DNA of 64,000 nucleotides from Halodurantibacterium flavum (GCF_042681825.1 NZ_JBHUGH010000003.1:248001-312000); one strand, 5' to 3'; numbered from the stretch's first letter, positions 9,470 to 18,092 are shown. Notes: a model not told the origin generated them from the letters alone. Numbers and translations: made by a program.

Positions 9470-9709
9470 GGGTTTGTCCGCCCCCGTCGCGGCGTCGGTG
9501 CCCGCCATGAAGGCCGCGTGCTTTTCCACTGCGTCCGCGTGGATGAAGCGCTTGTCGCAATAGCTGCAATCGACCCAGCCGATGTCATGGGGGATCGACA
9601 TCCAGACGCGGGGATGACCCAGCGCGCCTTCGCCCCCGTCGCAGGCAACGCGGTAGGTGGAAACGACCTCGGTTTCCGGCGGGGCGAGGGGATTAGTTTC
9701 ACGCAGCAT
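9461..9709 (-). CDS. CHCC-type zinc-finger domain protein (NDUFS6-like)
   Basis: The 82-residue protein has a C-x8-H-x15-C-x2-C arrangement (C23, H32, C48, C51, the last pair in WVDCSYCDKRF). This is the zf-CHCC zinc site of the complex I subunit NDUFS6 and its bacterial relatives. I chose the ATG at 9709 (MLRETNPL), which has AAGGAACAGG upstream; the frame is open to 9784 without family resemblance. It lies upstream of polA on the same strand, but the 112-bp gap argues against tight coupling. A role as a small zinc protein, possibly linked to respiratory complex I, is inferred. Confidence 0.82.
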   Translation of the reverse strand: MLRETNPLAPPETEVVSTYRVACDGGEGALGHPRVWMSIPHDIGWVDCSYCDKRFIHADAVEKHAAFMAGTDAATGADKPAA

Positions 9710-9819
9710 CGGGCCTGTTCCTTGTCGCGGGCGGCAAAGCACCTTAAATCGCGGACATGATAACGAATGACGCGCCGCGGGCAAGGGCTGCCGGCGCCGC
9801 CGAGGGGAAGGAACCCGCC

Positions 9820-10797
9820 ATGTCGTCTGAACCCAGATCCACCCTCGCCGCCAATGCCATCGAGATCGAGGGCCTGCGCAAGACCTATGCCCCGACGCGC
9901 ACGACCGCGGGCCACGAGGCGCTCAAGGGCATCGACTTGAACATTCCGGCGGGCTCCATCTTTGGCCTTCTCGGGCCGAACGGCGCGGGCAAGTCGACGA
10001 TGATCAACATCATGGCCGGGCTGGTGCGCAAAAGCGCAGGCAAGGTGCGCATCTGGGGCTTTGACCAGGATGTGAACCCGCGCCAGAGCCGGGCGGCGAT
10101 CGGCGTGATGCCGCAGGAACTGAACATGGACCCGTTCTTTACCCCGCGTACCGCGCTTGAGGTTCAGGCGGGGCTTTACGGTGTGCCCGCAGCCCAGCGC
10201 CGCACCGAGGAAATCCTCGAGATCATCGGCCTTCTCGACAAGGCAGATGCCCATGCGCGCAGCCTGTCGGGCGGGATGAAGCGGCGCCTGCTGCTGGGCA
10301 AGGCACTGGTGCATCACCCGCAGATCCTCGTGCTCGACGAACCCACGGCGGGGGTCGATATCGAACTGCGGCAGATGCTGTGGCAGAACGTGCGCAAGCT
10401 GAACGAGCGGGGGATGACGATCATCCTCACCACGCATTACCTCGAAGAGGCCGAGGCGATGTGCGACGAGATCGCGATCATCAACCACGGCGAGGTCATC
10501 GTCCGCGACCGGACCGAGGCGCTGGTCGCCCGGATGGACGGCAAGACGCTGGTGATCGTGCCCGACGGGCAGGCCCCCAGCCATATCGCTCTGCCCGCAG
10601 GGGTCGCGCTTGACCGCCGCCGCGACGGGACGCTCGCCTTCAGCTACAACCGCCGGGAGACCTCGGCCAATGCGGTGCTGGACGCGGTACGGGCGGCGGG
10701 GATCACGATCCGCGACGTTGCCACCGAAGAACCGCATCTGGAGGATGTCTTCGTCGCGCTGACGACCAGCCGCCCCGCATCTGGCGAGGCGGCCTAG
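9820..10797 (+). CDS. ABC transporter ATP-binding protein (ABC-2/drug-export type)
   Basis: The protein has 325 residues from the ATG at 9820, which follows the strong ribosome site GAGGGGAAGGA. The nucleotide-binding domain has Walker A GPNGAGKST (52-60), signature LSGGM (149-153), Walker B ILVLDEP (169-175) and the switch histidine in TTHYLEEAE. The extra ~90 C-terminal residues and the overall pattern fit DrrA/YadG-type ATPases that energise ABC-2 exporters. No membrane permease lies beside it: the next gene is a convergent HIT protein. The partner is therefore outside the window. Substrate unknown. Confidence 0.88.
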   Translation: MSSEPRSTLAANAIEIEGLRKTYAPTRTTAGHEALKGIDLNIPAGSIFGLLGPNGAGKSTMINIMAGLVRKSAGKVRIWGFDQDVNPRQSRAAIGVMPQELNMDPFFTPRTALEVQAGLYGVPAAQRRTEEILEIIGLLDKADAHARSLSGGMKRRLLLGKALVHHPQILVLDEPTAGVDIELRQMLWQNVRKLNERGMTIILTTHYLEEAEAMCDEIAIINHGEVIVRDRTEALVARMDGKTLVIVPDGQAPSHIALPAGVALDRRRDGTLAFSYNRRETSANAVLDAVRAAGITIRDVATEEPHLEDVFVALTTSRPASGEAA

Positions 10798-10813
10798 CGC
10801 CCCTAGGGGCATC

Positions 10814-11194
10814 CTAGACGGGCATCACCATGCGGCCCAGCGGCCGGCCGGCAAGGATGTGCACATGGAGATGCGGCACCTCCTGCATCCCATGCCCTCC
10901 GCTGTTCGAGATCAGGCGATAGCCCGTGCCCTCCGCCCCCGGCTCCAACCCCAGCTTTTCGCAGACGGCCCGGACCGCGCGGGTGAAATCGACGATCTCG
11001 GCCTCGGTCGCGGCCTGGGCAAAGTGGTCATAGGTCACGTATTTCCCCTTGGGGATCACCAGAACATGCACCGGCGCCTGCGGTGCTATATCCTCGAAGG
11101 CAAGGCTGTGCTCGGTCTCAAGCACGGTCCGGTTCGGGATCTCCCCGCGCAGGATGCGGGCAAAGATGTTCTGGTCGTCGTAGCTGTAGGCCAT
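10814..11194 (-). CDS. HIT family nucleotide-binding protein
   Basis: The protein has 126 residues from the ATG at 11194, with AGAGGA upstream. It holds the histidine triad HLHVHIL near the C-terminus and the family's N-terminal signature (IFARILRGEIPNRTVLE, AFEDIAPQAPVHVLVIPK). HIT/HinT proteins hydrolyse nucleoside phosphoramidates or AMP-linked compounds using the central histidine. Ten bases separate its start from the stop of the glycosyltransferase upstream on the same strand, so the two may be co-transcribed. The natural substrate is not predictable. Confidence 0.92.
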   Translation of the reverse strand: MAYSYDDQNIFARILRGEIPNRTVLETEHSLAFEDIAPQAPVHVLVIPKGKYVTYDHFAQAATEAEIVDFTRAVRAVCEKLGLEPGAEGTGYRLISNSGGHGMQEVPHLHVHILAGRPLGRMVMPV

Positions 11195-11204
11195 GGGGTC
11201 CTCT

Positions 11205-12761
11205 TCAGGCTTCTTTTCGGAAACGATCGGCAAGGGACGCGGCCACGGTCGGCTCTGCATCCAGAAAGGCGCCGAGCGTCAGGGCGACATCCAGCGGCCG
11301 ATCCGCGGGTGTCAGCACCAGCATGTCGGGGGCGACGGCGGCTATCTCGGCCTCCCGGTCCTGCCGGGCGCGGTCGAGAACGGGCAGCAGCTCTGCCGCA
11401 GCCGCATCATCCGTGGCCAAAAGCCCCTGCCGCGTGGCATCCGCAAGCGCATCCACGCCGCCCGACAGCCGCAGGATACGCACCCGCCAGCCGTGATCCG
11501 CCAGATCGCGCAGCAGCCAGACCATGTCGGGGGTGACGCAGAAGATCAGGCGTTCCCCGCCCGCGACCTCAAACAGGACCCGGAGGAAGGCGTTGACGTG
11601 CCGTCCCCGCTTATCCACCGTCGTCTCCAAACCCCCCAGATCGGGCAGCGGGCAATCGGGGTCAGACCAGACATAACCAAAGGCCGGGACGCCCGCGACC
11701 GCCCCCGCATCCGCCGCAAGGCGCGCGGCGCGCGGCTGGTCCTCGGCCACGATCACCAAGAGCTCCGCCCCCCGGGGCGGCCCCGCGCCCTCATCCCAGA
11801 TGCGGCGGCCATGACGGCGGCCGACCCGGCCACGCCCCGTCAGAAAGCCGTGAAGCGCGTGGCCATCGCCGCGCGCGGGGGCCTGATGGGTTTCCGCCAG
11901 ATAAAGCGCTGCGAGCTTTTCCTTCAGCCCCCGCGCCTCCGGCGAGATCTTGCGGGCGAAAAGGTGATCCTGCGCCATCAGCAGGTCCAGGTGATCGTCG
12001 TGAAATACCGCCGGGATGCCGTAGTCCGAAAAGATCAGGAAGGTCAGCGTCCTGCAGCGGATCTGGCTGCGCGGAATGAGATGGGGCACGAGCGTCTGGA
12101 AAAACGTCTCATCCGGTATCCATGTGCGGCGGAAGAACCTGGGAATGTCGGGCCGGCTGCGACAGAATGCCAGAACTTTCTCGACCGTCGTCCGGCGCAG
12201 GCACCACCACTGCGACCCGATCATGAAGCGCAGCCCGTCCGGCAACCGCCGCGCAAGTCCGAGTTTGCGCTGCAATTCTATCGCGCCGTAGAACAGGGCC
12301 TTCTGCCCCCGTTCATTGAAGAAGTGGCGGTAGATCAGACGTTCATCCCGCAGGCCGACCTTGATCCAGGTCGAGGTGAAGAAATCGTAGTTCTCGATGA
12401 AATCCGCATCGTTCCGGGACAGAAACTCATGGATGACCCGCGCGGGCTTGATCGGCAGGCAATCGCCCGACAGCATGAAGGCGTGACTTGCCTTGGGGAA
12501 AGCCGCAAGCGCCGTTTCCAGCGCGTTCAGCGTCGCCTGCACCAGCGACCATTCGCCCCAGGCACAACGCACGCGCCGCCGCACGATCGCGACATTCGGG
12601 TCCCCGCCCAGTTCCTGCTGCAGCCGCGCGAAATCCTGCCGCCGCGCCTTGGCGTCCATGTGAATCGCGATATAGTCCCCCGCCGCCGTGACACGCCGGG
12701 CCTGCGCGATCACCGCATCCGGGTTCTTGTGGCAAAGAAGTATGAACGCGATCCTGGCCAT
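11205..12761 (-). CDS. Core-2/I-branching beta-1,6-N-acetylglucosaminyltransferase-like protein (GT14) with extra C-terminal domain
   Basis: The 518-residue protein starts at the ATG at 12761 (MARIAFILLCHKNP); the frame extends to 12818. The first ~290 residues follow the GT14 layout: FILLCHK, IHMDAK, the acceptor-loop-like FMLSGDCLPIKP, SQWWCLRR and a late WIPDETFFQT carrying the conserved acidic residue. GT14 enzymes transfer GlcNAc or xylose from UDP-sugars in branching reactions. Residues ~330-518 form a second domain (ELLVIVAEDQPRAARL onwards) of a type seen in Rhodobacterales homologues, which I cannot assign. A sulfotransferase is divergently transcribed 120 bp away, suggesting joint work on a surface polysaccharide. 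Acceptor unknown. Confidence 0.8.
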   Translation of the reverse strand: MARIAFILLCHKNPDAVIAQARRVTAAGDYIAIHMDAKARRQDFARLQQELGGDPNVAIVRRRVRCAWGEWSLVQATLNALETALAAFPKASHAFMLSGDCLPIKPARVIHEFLSRNDADFIENYDFFTSTWIKVGLRDERLIYRHFFNERGQKALFYGAIELQRKLGLARRLPDGLRFMIGSQWWCLRRTTVEKVLAFCRSRPDIPRFFRRTWIPDETFFQTLVPHLIPRSQIRCRTLTFLIFSDYGIPAVFHDDHLDLLMAQDHLFARKISPEARGLKEKLAALYLAETHQAPARGDGHALHGFLTGRGRVGRRHGRRIWDEGAGPPRGAELLVIVAEDQPRAARLAADAGAVAGVPAFGYVWSDPDCPLPDLGGLETTVDKRGRHVNAFLRVLFEVAGGERLIFCVTPDMVWLLRDLADHGWRVRILRLSGGVDALADATRQGLLATDDAAAAELLPVLDRARQDREAEIAAVAPDMLVLTPADRPLDVALTLGAFLDAEPTVAASLADRFRKEA

Positions 12762-12789
12762 TGGACACCGGCTAACCACAGGTTCCCCC

Positions 12790-12818
12790 GGTTTAGAGGC
12801 TCGGCGCACCGGTTGCAA
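12790..12818 (-). promoter_or_regulatory. candidate sigma-70 promoter for the GT14 gene
   Basis: On the minus strand TTGCAA (12813-12818) and TAAACC (12790-12795) are separated by exactly 17 bp, 28 bp upstream of the GT14 start. The match to consensus is moderate and no expression data exist. Confidence 0.35.
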
Positions 12819-12881
12819 AGGCGGAAATGGTCTGGTCTTTTGCGGCCTCGGCAGAAAGCGGCGCAGGAAGGGGGCAAACCC

Positions 12882-13697
12882 ATGGACACAGCCAAGTCAT
12901 TCCCCTCGGTCTGGGTGACCCCGAGCGGCAGCCTCGCCTATGGCGTCATCCCGAAATGCGGCTGTTCGACCATCAAGCAGATCATGCATTACGCCGACCA
13001 CGGCAGCTTCTACGTCGGCGAGCGGATCAGCGAGGGCTTCCATACCTGGGCCGATGAAGAAAGCCGCCCCGCCATCGTCACGGCAGCCGAAGGCGGCGCG
13101 ATCCGGTTTACCTGCGTGCGCAACCCCTATCGCCGGCTGCTCTCGGCCTTCTTCGACAAGATCTCCACACGCGGCGAGAACGGCAAATTCTACCGCCAGA
13201 GGCAGATGCGCGACGATCTGCGCGCCTATGGTATCCGGCGCGAGCAAGGGCAGAACCCCGACGCCCAGATCCGGAACTTCCGGCGCTTCGTCCTTTTTGC
13301 CCGCGATGCGAAAAGGTTCAAATCGCCCTCTCCCCCGGATCTGCACTGGGCGGCCATATCGGGATATGTGCAGCGCTATGTGCGCGGCGGCGGGCGCTAT
13401 GACGCGATATTCCCGCTCGAACGGCTGAATGAGGGGATGCAGAAGGTGCTCGACCAGGCGCAGACGCCCTACAAGGTCGATCTAGGGTCGGTTCCGCGCT
13501 TTAACGAAAGCGCCGAGAACGGCCCGAAACGCGCGCATCCGGTCGAGGCCTATTTCGACGATCTCACGATCCAGATCATGATGGATGCCTATGGGCGCGA
13601 CTTTGATCTCTTCGGCTATGACGCCACCAACCCCGCGCGCGAGGCGCCGGTGCGCGAGCCGGACCTCGACCGTATTCACGCCACGCTTTTGGCCTAG
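12882..13697 (+). CDS. sulfotransferase family 2 (carbohydrate sulfotransferase-like)
   Basis: The protein has 271 residues from the ATG at 12882, after the strong site GGAAGGGGG. It shows the two PAPS-binding signatures: the 5'-phosphosulfate loop PKCGCST (24-30) and the 3'-phosphate motif CVRNPYRRLLSAF (78-90). Known: family 2 sulfotransferases move sulfate from PAPS to carbohydrate hydroxyls; eukaryotic relatives are membrane-anchored, whereas this one has no signal or anchor, so it is probably cytosolic. It is divergent from the GT14 gene. Modification of an exopolysaccharide or capsule precursor is inferred. Confidence 0.85.
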   Translation: MDTAKSFPSVWVTPSGSLAYGVIPKCGCSTIKQIMHYADHGSFYVGERISEGFHTWADEESRPAIVTAAEGGAIRFTCVRNPYRRLLSAFFDKISTRGENGKFYRQRQMRDDLRAYGIRREQGQNPDAQIRNFRRFVLFARDAKRFKSPSPPDLHWAAISGYVQRYVRGGGRYDAIFPLERLNEGMQKVLDQAQTPYKVDLGSVPRFNESAENGPKRAHPVEAYFDDLTIQIMMDAYGRDFDLFGYDATNPAREAPVREPDLDRIHATLLA

Positions 13698-13791
13698 CCG
13701 CCGGGCGCCGGGCATTCCGCGGCAGCGGCGCGGCGGGATGGCCCGCGGGGCCTGACCGCCGCGCCCCGCCCGCCGCGCGCGCCCTAATGGG

Positions 13792-14784
13792 TCAGATCAC
13801 GCCATGCTGGCGAAAGAGGGCGCGCAGATCGGCCTCGGGTCGCGCGCCAAGATGGCTGATGACCTCGGAGGCGGCGATGCAGCCCATCCGCCCGCAGGCC
13901 GGCAGGTCGTGACCATTCGCAAGCCCCCAGAGAAACGCGCCCGCAAAAAGATCGCCCGCCCCGGTCGCATCGACGATCCGGGTCGGAATGGCCGGGACGT
14001 GCCAACGTTCCCCGCCGGCCAGAACATGCGCACCCTTCTCGGATTCCGTGCAGGCCACCATCGCGGTATCCGCCGCCGCCATGGTCAGGGCGGTGTCGAA
14101 ATCCTCCACCTCATAAAGCGACAGGATCTCGGCGCGGTTCGCAAAGAGAAGGTCAACGTCATCCCGGATCATCCGGCGAAAGGCCGCGCGGTGCCGGTCC
14201 ACGCAGAACGGGTCCGACAGCGTGAGCGAGACGCGGCCGCCCGCCCCCTTGCAGGCCAGAATGGCCTTTTCAAACGCCGCATGGCTTTCGGGCCCGTCGA
14301 AACGGTACCCTTCCAGATAGATCCATTCCGCATCCGCCATCTGCGATTCGAAGATGTCGGACGACGAAAGAAACTCGGTGACGCCCAGATAGGTGTTCAT
14401 CGACCGCTCTCCGTCGGGGGTCACGATCACCAGGCAGCGGCCGGTTTCCTGCATCGCATCGGCCGGGGCAAGGGGCGTGTCGTAATCCGCCCCCTGCGCG
14501 CGCAGGTCATGGGCAAAGATCGCGCCAAGCTGGTCGTCCTTGACCTTGCCGACATAGGCTGTGCGCCCGCCGAGCTGCGCGAAACCGGCGATCGAGTTGG
14601 CCGCGGACCCGCCGCTGATTTCCCGCGCCGGGCCGATGCGGGAATAAAGGTCCACCGCCCGCTCCATGTCGATCAGTTGCATGATGCCCTTTTGCACGCC
14701 GGCCTCGGCCAGAAAGGCGTCGTCCGCCCGCGCCAGCACGTCGACCATGGCATTGCCGATGCCGACCAGCTGATACTTCTTCAT
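13792..14784 (-). CDS. PfkB-family sugar/adenosine kinase
   Basis: The 330-residue protein has the ribokinase fold signatures: the N-terminal GG motif ISGGSAANS (56-64) and the C-terminal VDATGAGDLFAGAF (271-284), whose D278 is the catalytic base and GAG the anion hole. The N-terminal YQLVGIGNAMVD and lid features resemble alphaproteobacterial adenosine kinases more than fructokinases. Its ATG overlaps the nth stop (ATGA), so it is co-translated with endonuclease III, a pairing without obvious biochemical logic. Adenosine as substrate is likely but not proven. Confidence 0.85.
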   Translation of the reverse strand: MKKYQLVGIGNAMVDVLARADDAFLAEAGVQKGIMQLIDMERAVDLYSRIGPAREISGGSAANSIAGFAQLGGRTAYVGKVKDDQLGAIFAHDLRAQGADYDTPLAPADAMQETGRCLVIVTPDGERSMNTYLGVTEFLSSSDIFESQMADAEWIYLEGYRFDGPESHAAFEKAILACKGAGGRVSLTLSDPFCVDRHRAAFRRMIRDDVDLLFANRAEILSLYEVEDFDTALTMAAADTAMVACTESEKGAHVLAGGERWHVPAIPTRIVDATGAGDLFAGAFLWGLANGHDLPACGRMGCIAASEVISHLGARPEADLRALFRQHGVI

Positions 14785-15425
14785 ATGGTCTTTTCCTCAA
14801 AAAGGCAGAGATCGCGGATCAGGCAGACCCCGCATTTCGGTTTGCGCGCCACGCAGACATAGCGGCCGTGCAGGATCATCCAGTGATGGGCGTGTTGCTG
14901 AAACTCGGCGGGGATGTGATCCTCGATGGCGCGTTCCACCGCATCGACATCCTTGCCGGGGCAGATACCGCTGCGGTTCCCCAGCCGGAAGATATGCGTA
15001 TCGACCGCCTGCGCCGGCATCCGGAACCACATGTTCAGAACCACATTGGCCGTCTTGCGCCCGACACCCGGCAACGATTGCAGTGCGGCCCGGCTCGACG
15101 GGACCTCGCCCCCGTAATCGTCGACCAGAATGCGGCTCAGCCGGATGACGTTCTTTGCCTTGTTGCGAAAAAGGCCGATCGTCTTGATATGTTCGATCAG
15201 CCCCTCTTCGCCCAGATCGAGCATCTTTTGCGGCGTATCCGCAATCTGGAACAGGGCGCGGGTCGCGCGGTTCACGCCGGCATCGGTGGCCTGCGCGCTC
15301 AGCGCGACCGCGACCAGAAGGGTATAGGCATTCAGATGCTCCAGCTCTCCCTTCGGCTCGGCCTCGGCCTCGCGAAAGCGGCTGAAGATCTCGTGGATCG
15401 CATGATAATCGAGCTGGCGCACCAT
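14781..15425 (-). CDS. nth: endonuclease III (DNA glycosylase/AP lyase)
   Basis: The 214-residue protein removes oxidised pyrimidines and cleaves AP sites in base-excision repair. The helix-hairpin-helix LPGVGRKTANVVL (118-130) contains catalytic K124, and D142 follows in VDTHIFR. The four iron-sulfur ligands C191, C198, C201 and C207 keep the exact C-x6-C-x2-C-x5-C spacing of a 4Fe-4S cluster. The start at 15425 (MVRQLDYH) fits the family length; the frame is open to 15494. It is divergent from an alkylation-repair-type gene at 15552, so the 126-bp spacer may serve two repair genes. Confidence 0.95.
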   Translation of the reverse strand: MVRQLDYHAIHEIFSRFREAEAEPKGELEHLNAYTLLVAVALSAQATDAGVNRATRALFQIADTPQKMLDLGEEGLIEHIKTIGLFRNKAKNVIRLSRILVDDYGGEVPSSRAALQSLPGVGRKTANVVLNMWFRMPAQAVDTHIFRLGNRSGICPGKDVDAVERAIEDHIPAEFQQHAHHWMILHGRYVCVARKPKCGVCLIRDLCLFEEKTI

Positions 15426-15551
15426 GTCCCGCCTATGCCGCCAAAGCCGCCCGCAGGCAAGCCCGGCCGCAGAACAAGGTTTGCGAAAGCGCAATTTTCG
15501 GGTCGCGGCACCCCCCCGAACCGCCTAACCTTGGCGCAAGGAGAGACCCCG

Positions 15552-16430
15552 ATGCCCGAAGATCACGCCTATCACTATGCCATCATCGGACGCGCCCTGC
15601 GGATCATCGAGACCGAGGGGCCGCTTTCGCTCGAAGACCTCTCGGCTCGCCTGCAGATGAGCCCCGCGCATTTCCAGCGTACCTTCAGCCGCTGGGTCGG
15701 CGTATCGCCCAAGCGGTATCAGCAGTATCTGGCGCTGGACCATGCGCGCAGCCTGCTGGCCAACCGTTTCACCACGCTGGAAACGGCGCTGGCGACCGGG
15801 TTGTCGGGGGGCGGGCGACTGCATGACCTCTTTCTGCGATGGGAAGCAATGAGCCCCGGCGACTATGCCCGCGCGGGGGACGGGCTCGACATCCGCTGGG
15901 GACTTTTCCCCTCGCCCTTCGGCGAGGTGCTGGCGATGGCCACGGACCGGGGCATCTGCGGCCTTGCCTTCACCGCCGAGGTCGGGGCGGACGCAGCCTT
16001 TGCCGACCTTGCCGCAAGGTGGCCCGCCGCGCGCTATACCAACGCCCCTGAAGCGATCCGCCCCTGGGCCGAGGGCGCCTTTGGCGAGGGCGGGCAGACA
16101 CCCCTGCACCTGATCGGCGCGCCTTTCCAGATCAAGGTCTGGGAGGCGCTGATGAACATCCCCTCGGGCCATGTGACGACCTATTCGGCGCTTGCCGCCG
16201 CTGTGGGTCACCCCAGGGCCGTGCGCGCGGTCGGAACGGCGGTCGGCCGCAATCCGGTCAGCTGGCTGATCCCCTGTCACAGGGCGCTGCGCAAGTCCGG
16301 CGCGTTGGGGGGCTATCACTGGGGCTTGCCGGTCAAGCGCGCCATGCTGGCCTGGGAAGCCGCCCGCCACGACGCTCGCGCAGACGCCCAAGCAGAGGCC
16401 GGTATTGAAACAACTCTCGCCGCAAGTTGA
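15552..16430 (+). CDS. AraC-type HTH fused to methylated-DNA-[protein]-cysteine S-methyltransferase
   Basis: The protein has 292 residues from the ATG at 15552, after AAGGAGAG. Residues ~10-105 are an AraC/XylS double-HTH segment (LSLEDLSARLQMSPAHFQRTF, ISPKRY-like VSPKRYQQYL). Residues ~115-280 form the AGT/MGMT domain with the active-site motif PCHR (C242) and helical GHVTTYSALA and RAVGTAVGRNP. This is the C-terminal two thirds of E. coli Ada: the N-terminal zinc domain that repairs methylphosphotriesters is missing. It should repair O6-methylguanine; whether it still senses damage for transcription is open. Divergent from nth. Confidence 0.92.
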   Translation: MPEDHAYHYAIIGRALRIIETEGPLSLEDLSARLQMSPAHFQRTFSRWVGVSPKRYQQYLALDHARSLLANRFTTLETALATGLSGGGRLHDLFLRWEAMSPGDYARAGDGLDIRWGLFPSPFGEVLAMATDRGICGLAFTAEVGADAAFADLAARWPAARYTNAPEAIRPWAEGAFGEGGQTPLHLIGAPFQIKVWEALMNIPSGHVTTYSALAAAVGHPRAVRAVGTAVGRNPVSWLIPCHRALRKSGALGGYHWGLPVKRAMLAWEAARHDARADAQAEAGIETTLAAS

Positions 16431-16541
16431 TGAAGATGCAGGTTCCCGCGCACACCTGCGACCTATCCGCCCAGCGGAACCGGTGATATAGCTGCCGCGT
16501 TGTCCGCCAGAACGGATATTTTCATTGAGAGGTTAAGACCG

Positions 16542-17216
16542 ATGCATATGCGGTTTCCCCTTGCTGTCGTGGCTGTGAGCGCCCTTGCCCTCGGGGCTTG
16601 CGCGCCCACCCCCGGCGTCTACGATCCCTATACCGGCCAGCCGGTGAACGAAAACCAGCGCGCGACCACCGGCGCGCTGACCGGCGCTGCGATCGGCGCG
16701 GCCATCGGCGGCAGCCAGCGTGGCGGGAACCGCCTGGGTCAAGCGGCCGTCGGCGGCGTCATCGGCGCGGCCCTCGGCGGTGCAATTGGTGCAAGCCTTG
16801 ACCGTCAGGCCGCCGAACTGCGCAACTCCGTCGGCAACAATGTCGATGTGCGCAACACCGGCAGCGAACTTGTCGTGACCATGCCGCAGGACATTCTGTT
16901 CGCGACGGACAGCGCCACCTTGCGCCCCGATCTACAGGCCGACCTGCGCGCCATCGCGAACAACCTGCTGAGCTATCCGAACAGCACGATCCAGATCGTC
17001 GGACACACGGACAGCACCGGCACCGCCGCCTATAACCAGAACCTGTCCGAGCGCCGGGCGAATTCGGTCGCGCAGGTGCTGCGGAACTCGGGCGTGCCGT
17101 CGAACCGGATCATTGCCTATGGTCGCGGTCAGGATCAGCCCGTGGCGAGCAACGCGACCGCAGAGGGCCGCGCCCAGAACCGCCGGGTGGAGATCATCAT
17201 CCGTCCGACGTCCTGA
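16542..17216 (+). CDS. OmpA family outer-membrane lipoprotein with glycine zipper
   Basis: The protein has 224 residues from the ATG at 16542, with GAGAGG upstream; ATG 16548 is an alternative. The signal peptide ends in a lipobox LGAC with lipidated C20. Residues ~45-90 are a glycine-zipper segment (ALTGAAIGAAIGG, VGGVIGAALGGAIG), which may span or contact a membrane. The OmpA-like peptidoglycan-binding domain (about 115-222) has GHTDSTG and LSERRANSVAQ. The order resembles YiaD/Pal-type lipoproteins. It is monocistronic, with a terminator immediately after. A role in anchoring the outer membrane to the wall is inferred. Confidence 0.9.
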   Translation: MHMRFPLAVVAVSALALGACAPTPGVYDPYTGQPVNENQRATTGALTGAAIGAAIGGSQRGGNRLGQAAVGGVIGAALGGAIGASLDRQAAELRNSVGNNVDVRNTGSELVVTMPQDILFATDSATLRPDLQADLRAIANNLLSYPNSTIQIVGHTDSTGTAAYNQNLSERRANSVAQVLRNSGVPSNRIIAYGRGQDQPVASNATAEGRAQNRRVEIIIRPTS

Positions 17217-17237
17217 CGCAGCTCCCACGGGAATATG

Positions 17238-17266
17238 AAAGGCCGGGCCCCTGCCCGGCCTTTTTT
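17238..17266 (+). terminator. intrinsic terminator of the OmpA-type lipoprotein gene
   Basis: The stem AAAGGCCGGGC with its complement GCCCGGCCTTT, loop CCCT, is followed by a run of six T. It starts about 20 bp after the stop codon. Confidence 0.9.
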
Positions 17267-17318
17267 CATTGAGCAGGCGCCGCCCCGCGCCTATGACAGG
17301 GGCAAAGTCAGGTCGGCC

Positions 17319-18092
17319 ATGCCCTTTGAAAAGATCCAGTCCGAAAAGCTCTCGCACGCCGTGACCCGCCAGATCGAGGAACTGATCCTGCGCGGCCTCC
17401 TGCGTCCAGGAGAGCGCCTGCCGGGAGAGCGGGAGCTTGCCGAACGCCTGGGAGTGTCACGCCCGTCGCTGCGCGAGGCACTGGCCGACCTGACCGCGCG
17501 GGGGCTTCTGGTGGTGCGGGCGGGGTCCGGCATCTATGTCGCGGACATCCTCGGTTCGGCCTTCGCGCCGCCGCTGGTCGCGATCCTCTCCTCGCATGAA
17601 GGGGCGGTCGATGACTACATCGCCTTTCGCCGCGATATCGAGGGTCTATCGGCGGAACGGGCGGCGCGTCTTGGGTCGGATACGGATCTCGCCGTCGTCG
17701 ATACGATCTTTCGCAGGATGCAGGCTGCCCATGCCAGCCGGGAACCGGCGCTGGAGGCGCAGCTCGACGCGGAATTCCACCTGTCGATCATCGAGGCAAG
17801 CCACAATGTCATCATGCTGCACATGATGCGGTCGATGTATGACCTGCTGCGCGAAGGCGTGTTCTACAACCGCCAGACGATGTTCCGCAGCCGCACGACC
17901 CGCAGCATGTTGCTGGACCAGCATCAGGCGATCAACGCCGCCTTGCAGGCCCGTGACGCCGCCCGCGCGCGGGCGGCGGTGGAGACGCATCTGGATTACG
18001 TCGCGCAGGCCATCGGCGAAATCCGGCGGACCGAGGCGAATGACGCGATCGCCCGGCGCCGCCTGCAGCACGAACAGTCCCGCGGTAAATGA
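17319..18092 (+). CDS. GntR-family transcriptional regulator (FadR/FCD subfamily)
   Basis: The protein has 257 residues from the ATG at 17319. The N-terminal winged helix (about 10-75) has LRPGERLPGERELAERLGVS and RPSLREALADL, the GntR recognition pattern. The C-terminal FCD domain has histidines in EFHLSI, DQHQAI and ETHLDY, placed like the metal-binding residues of FCD proteins. The sequence resembles PdhR/LldR-type regulators of carboxylate metabolism, but no enzyme gene lies beside it, so the effector is unknown. It is convergent with the atp operon, whose terminator lies over its 3' end. Confidence 0.88.
   Translation: MPFEKIQSEKLSHAVTRQIEELILRGLLRPGERLPGERELAERLGVSRPSLREALADLTARGLLVVRAGSGIYVADILGSAFAPPLVAILSSHEGAVDDYIAFRRDIEGLSAERAARLGSDTDLAVVDTIFRRMQAAHASREPALEAQLDAEFHLSIIEASHNVIMLHMMRSMYDLLREGVFYNRQTMFRSRTTRSMLLDQHQAINAALQARDAARARAAVETHLDYVAQAIGEIRRTEANDAIARRRLQHEQSRGK

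Noticed and set aside
9445..10812. 455-codon minus-strand frame over the ABC ATPase gene
   Set aside because: It lies antisense to the ABC ATPase, whose motifs and ribosome site are clear, and partly over the zinc-finger gene; its composition is shadow-like.
13698..13791. Very GC-rich gap between the sulfotransferase and PfkB genes
   Set aside because: It can fold in many ways but has no T tract or coding signal; it is a short convergent spacer.
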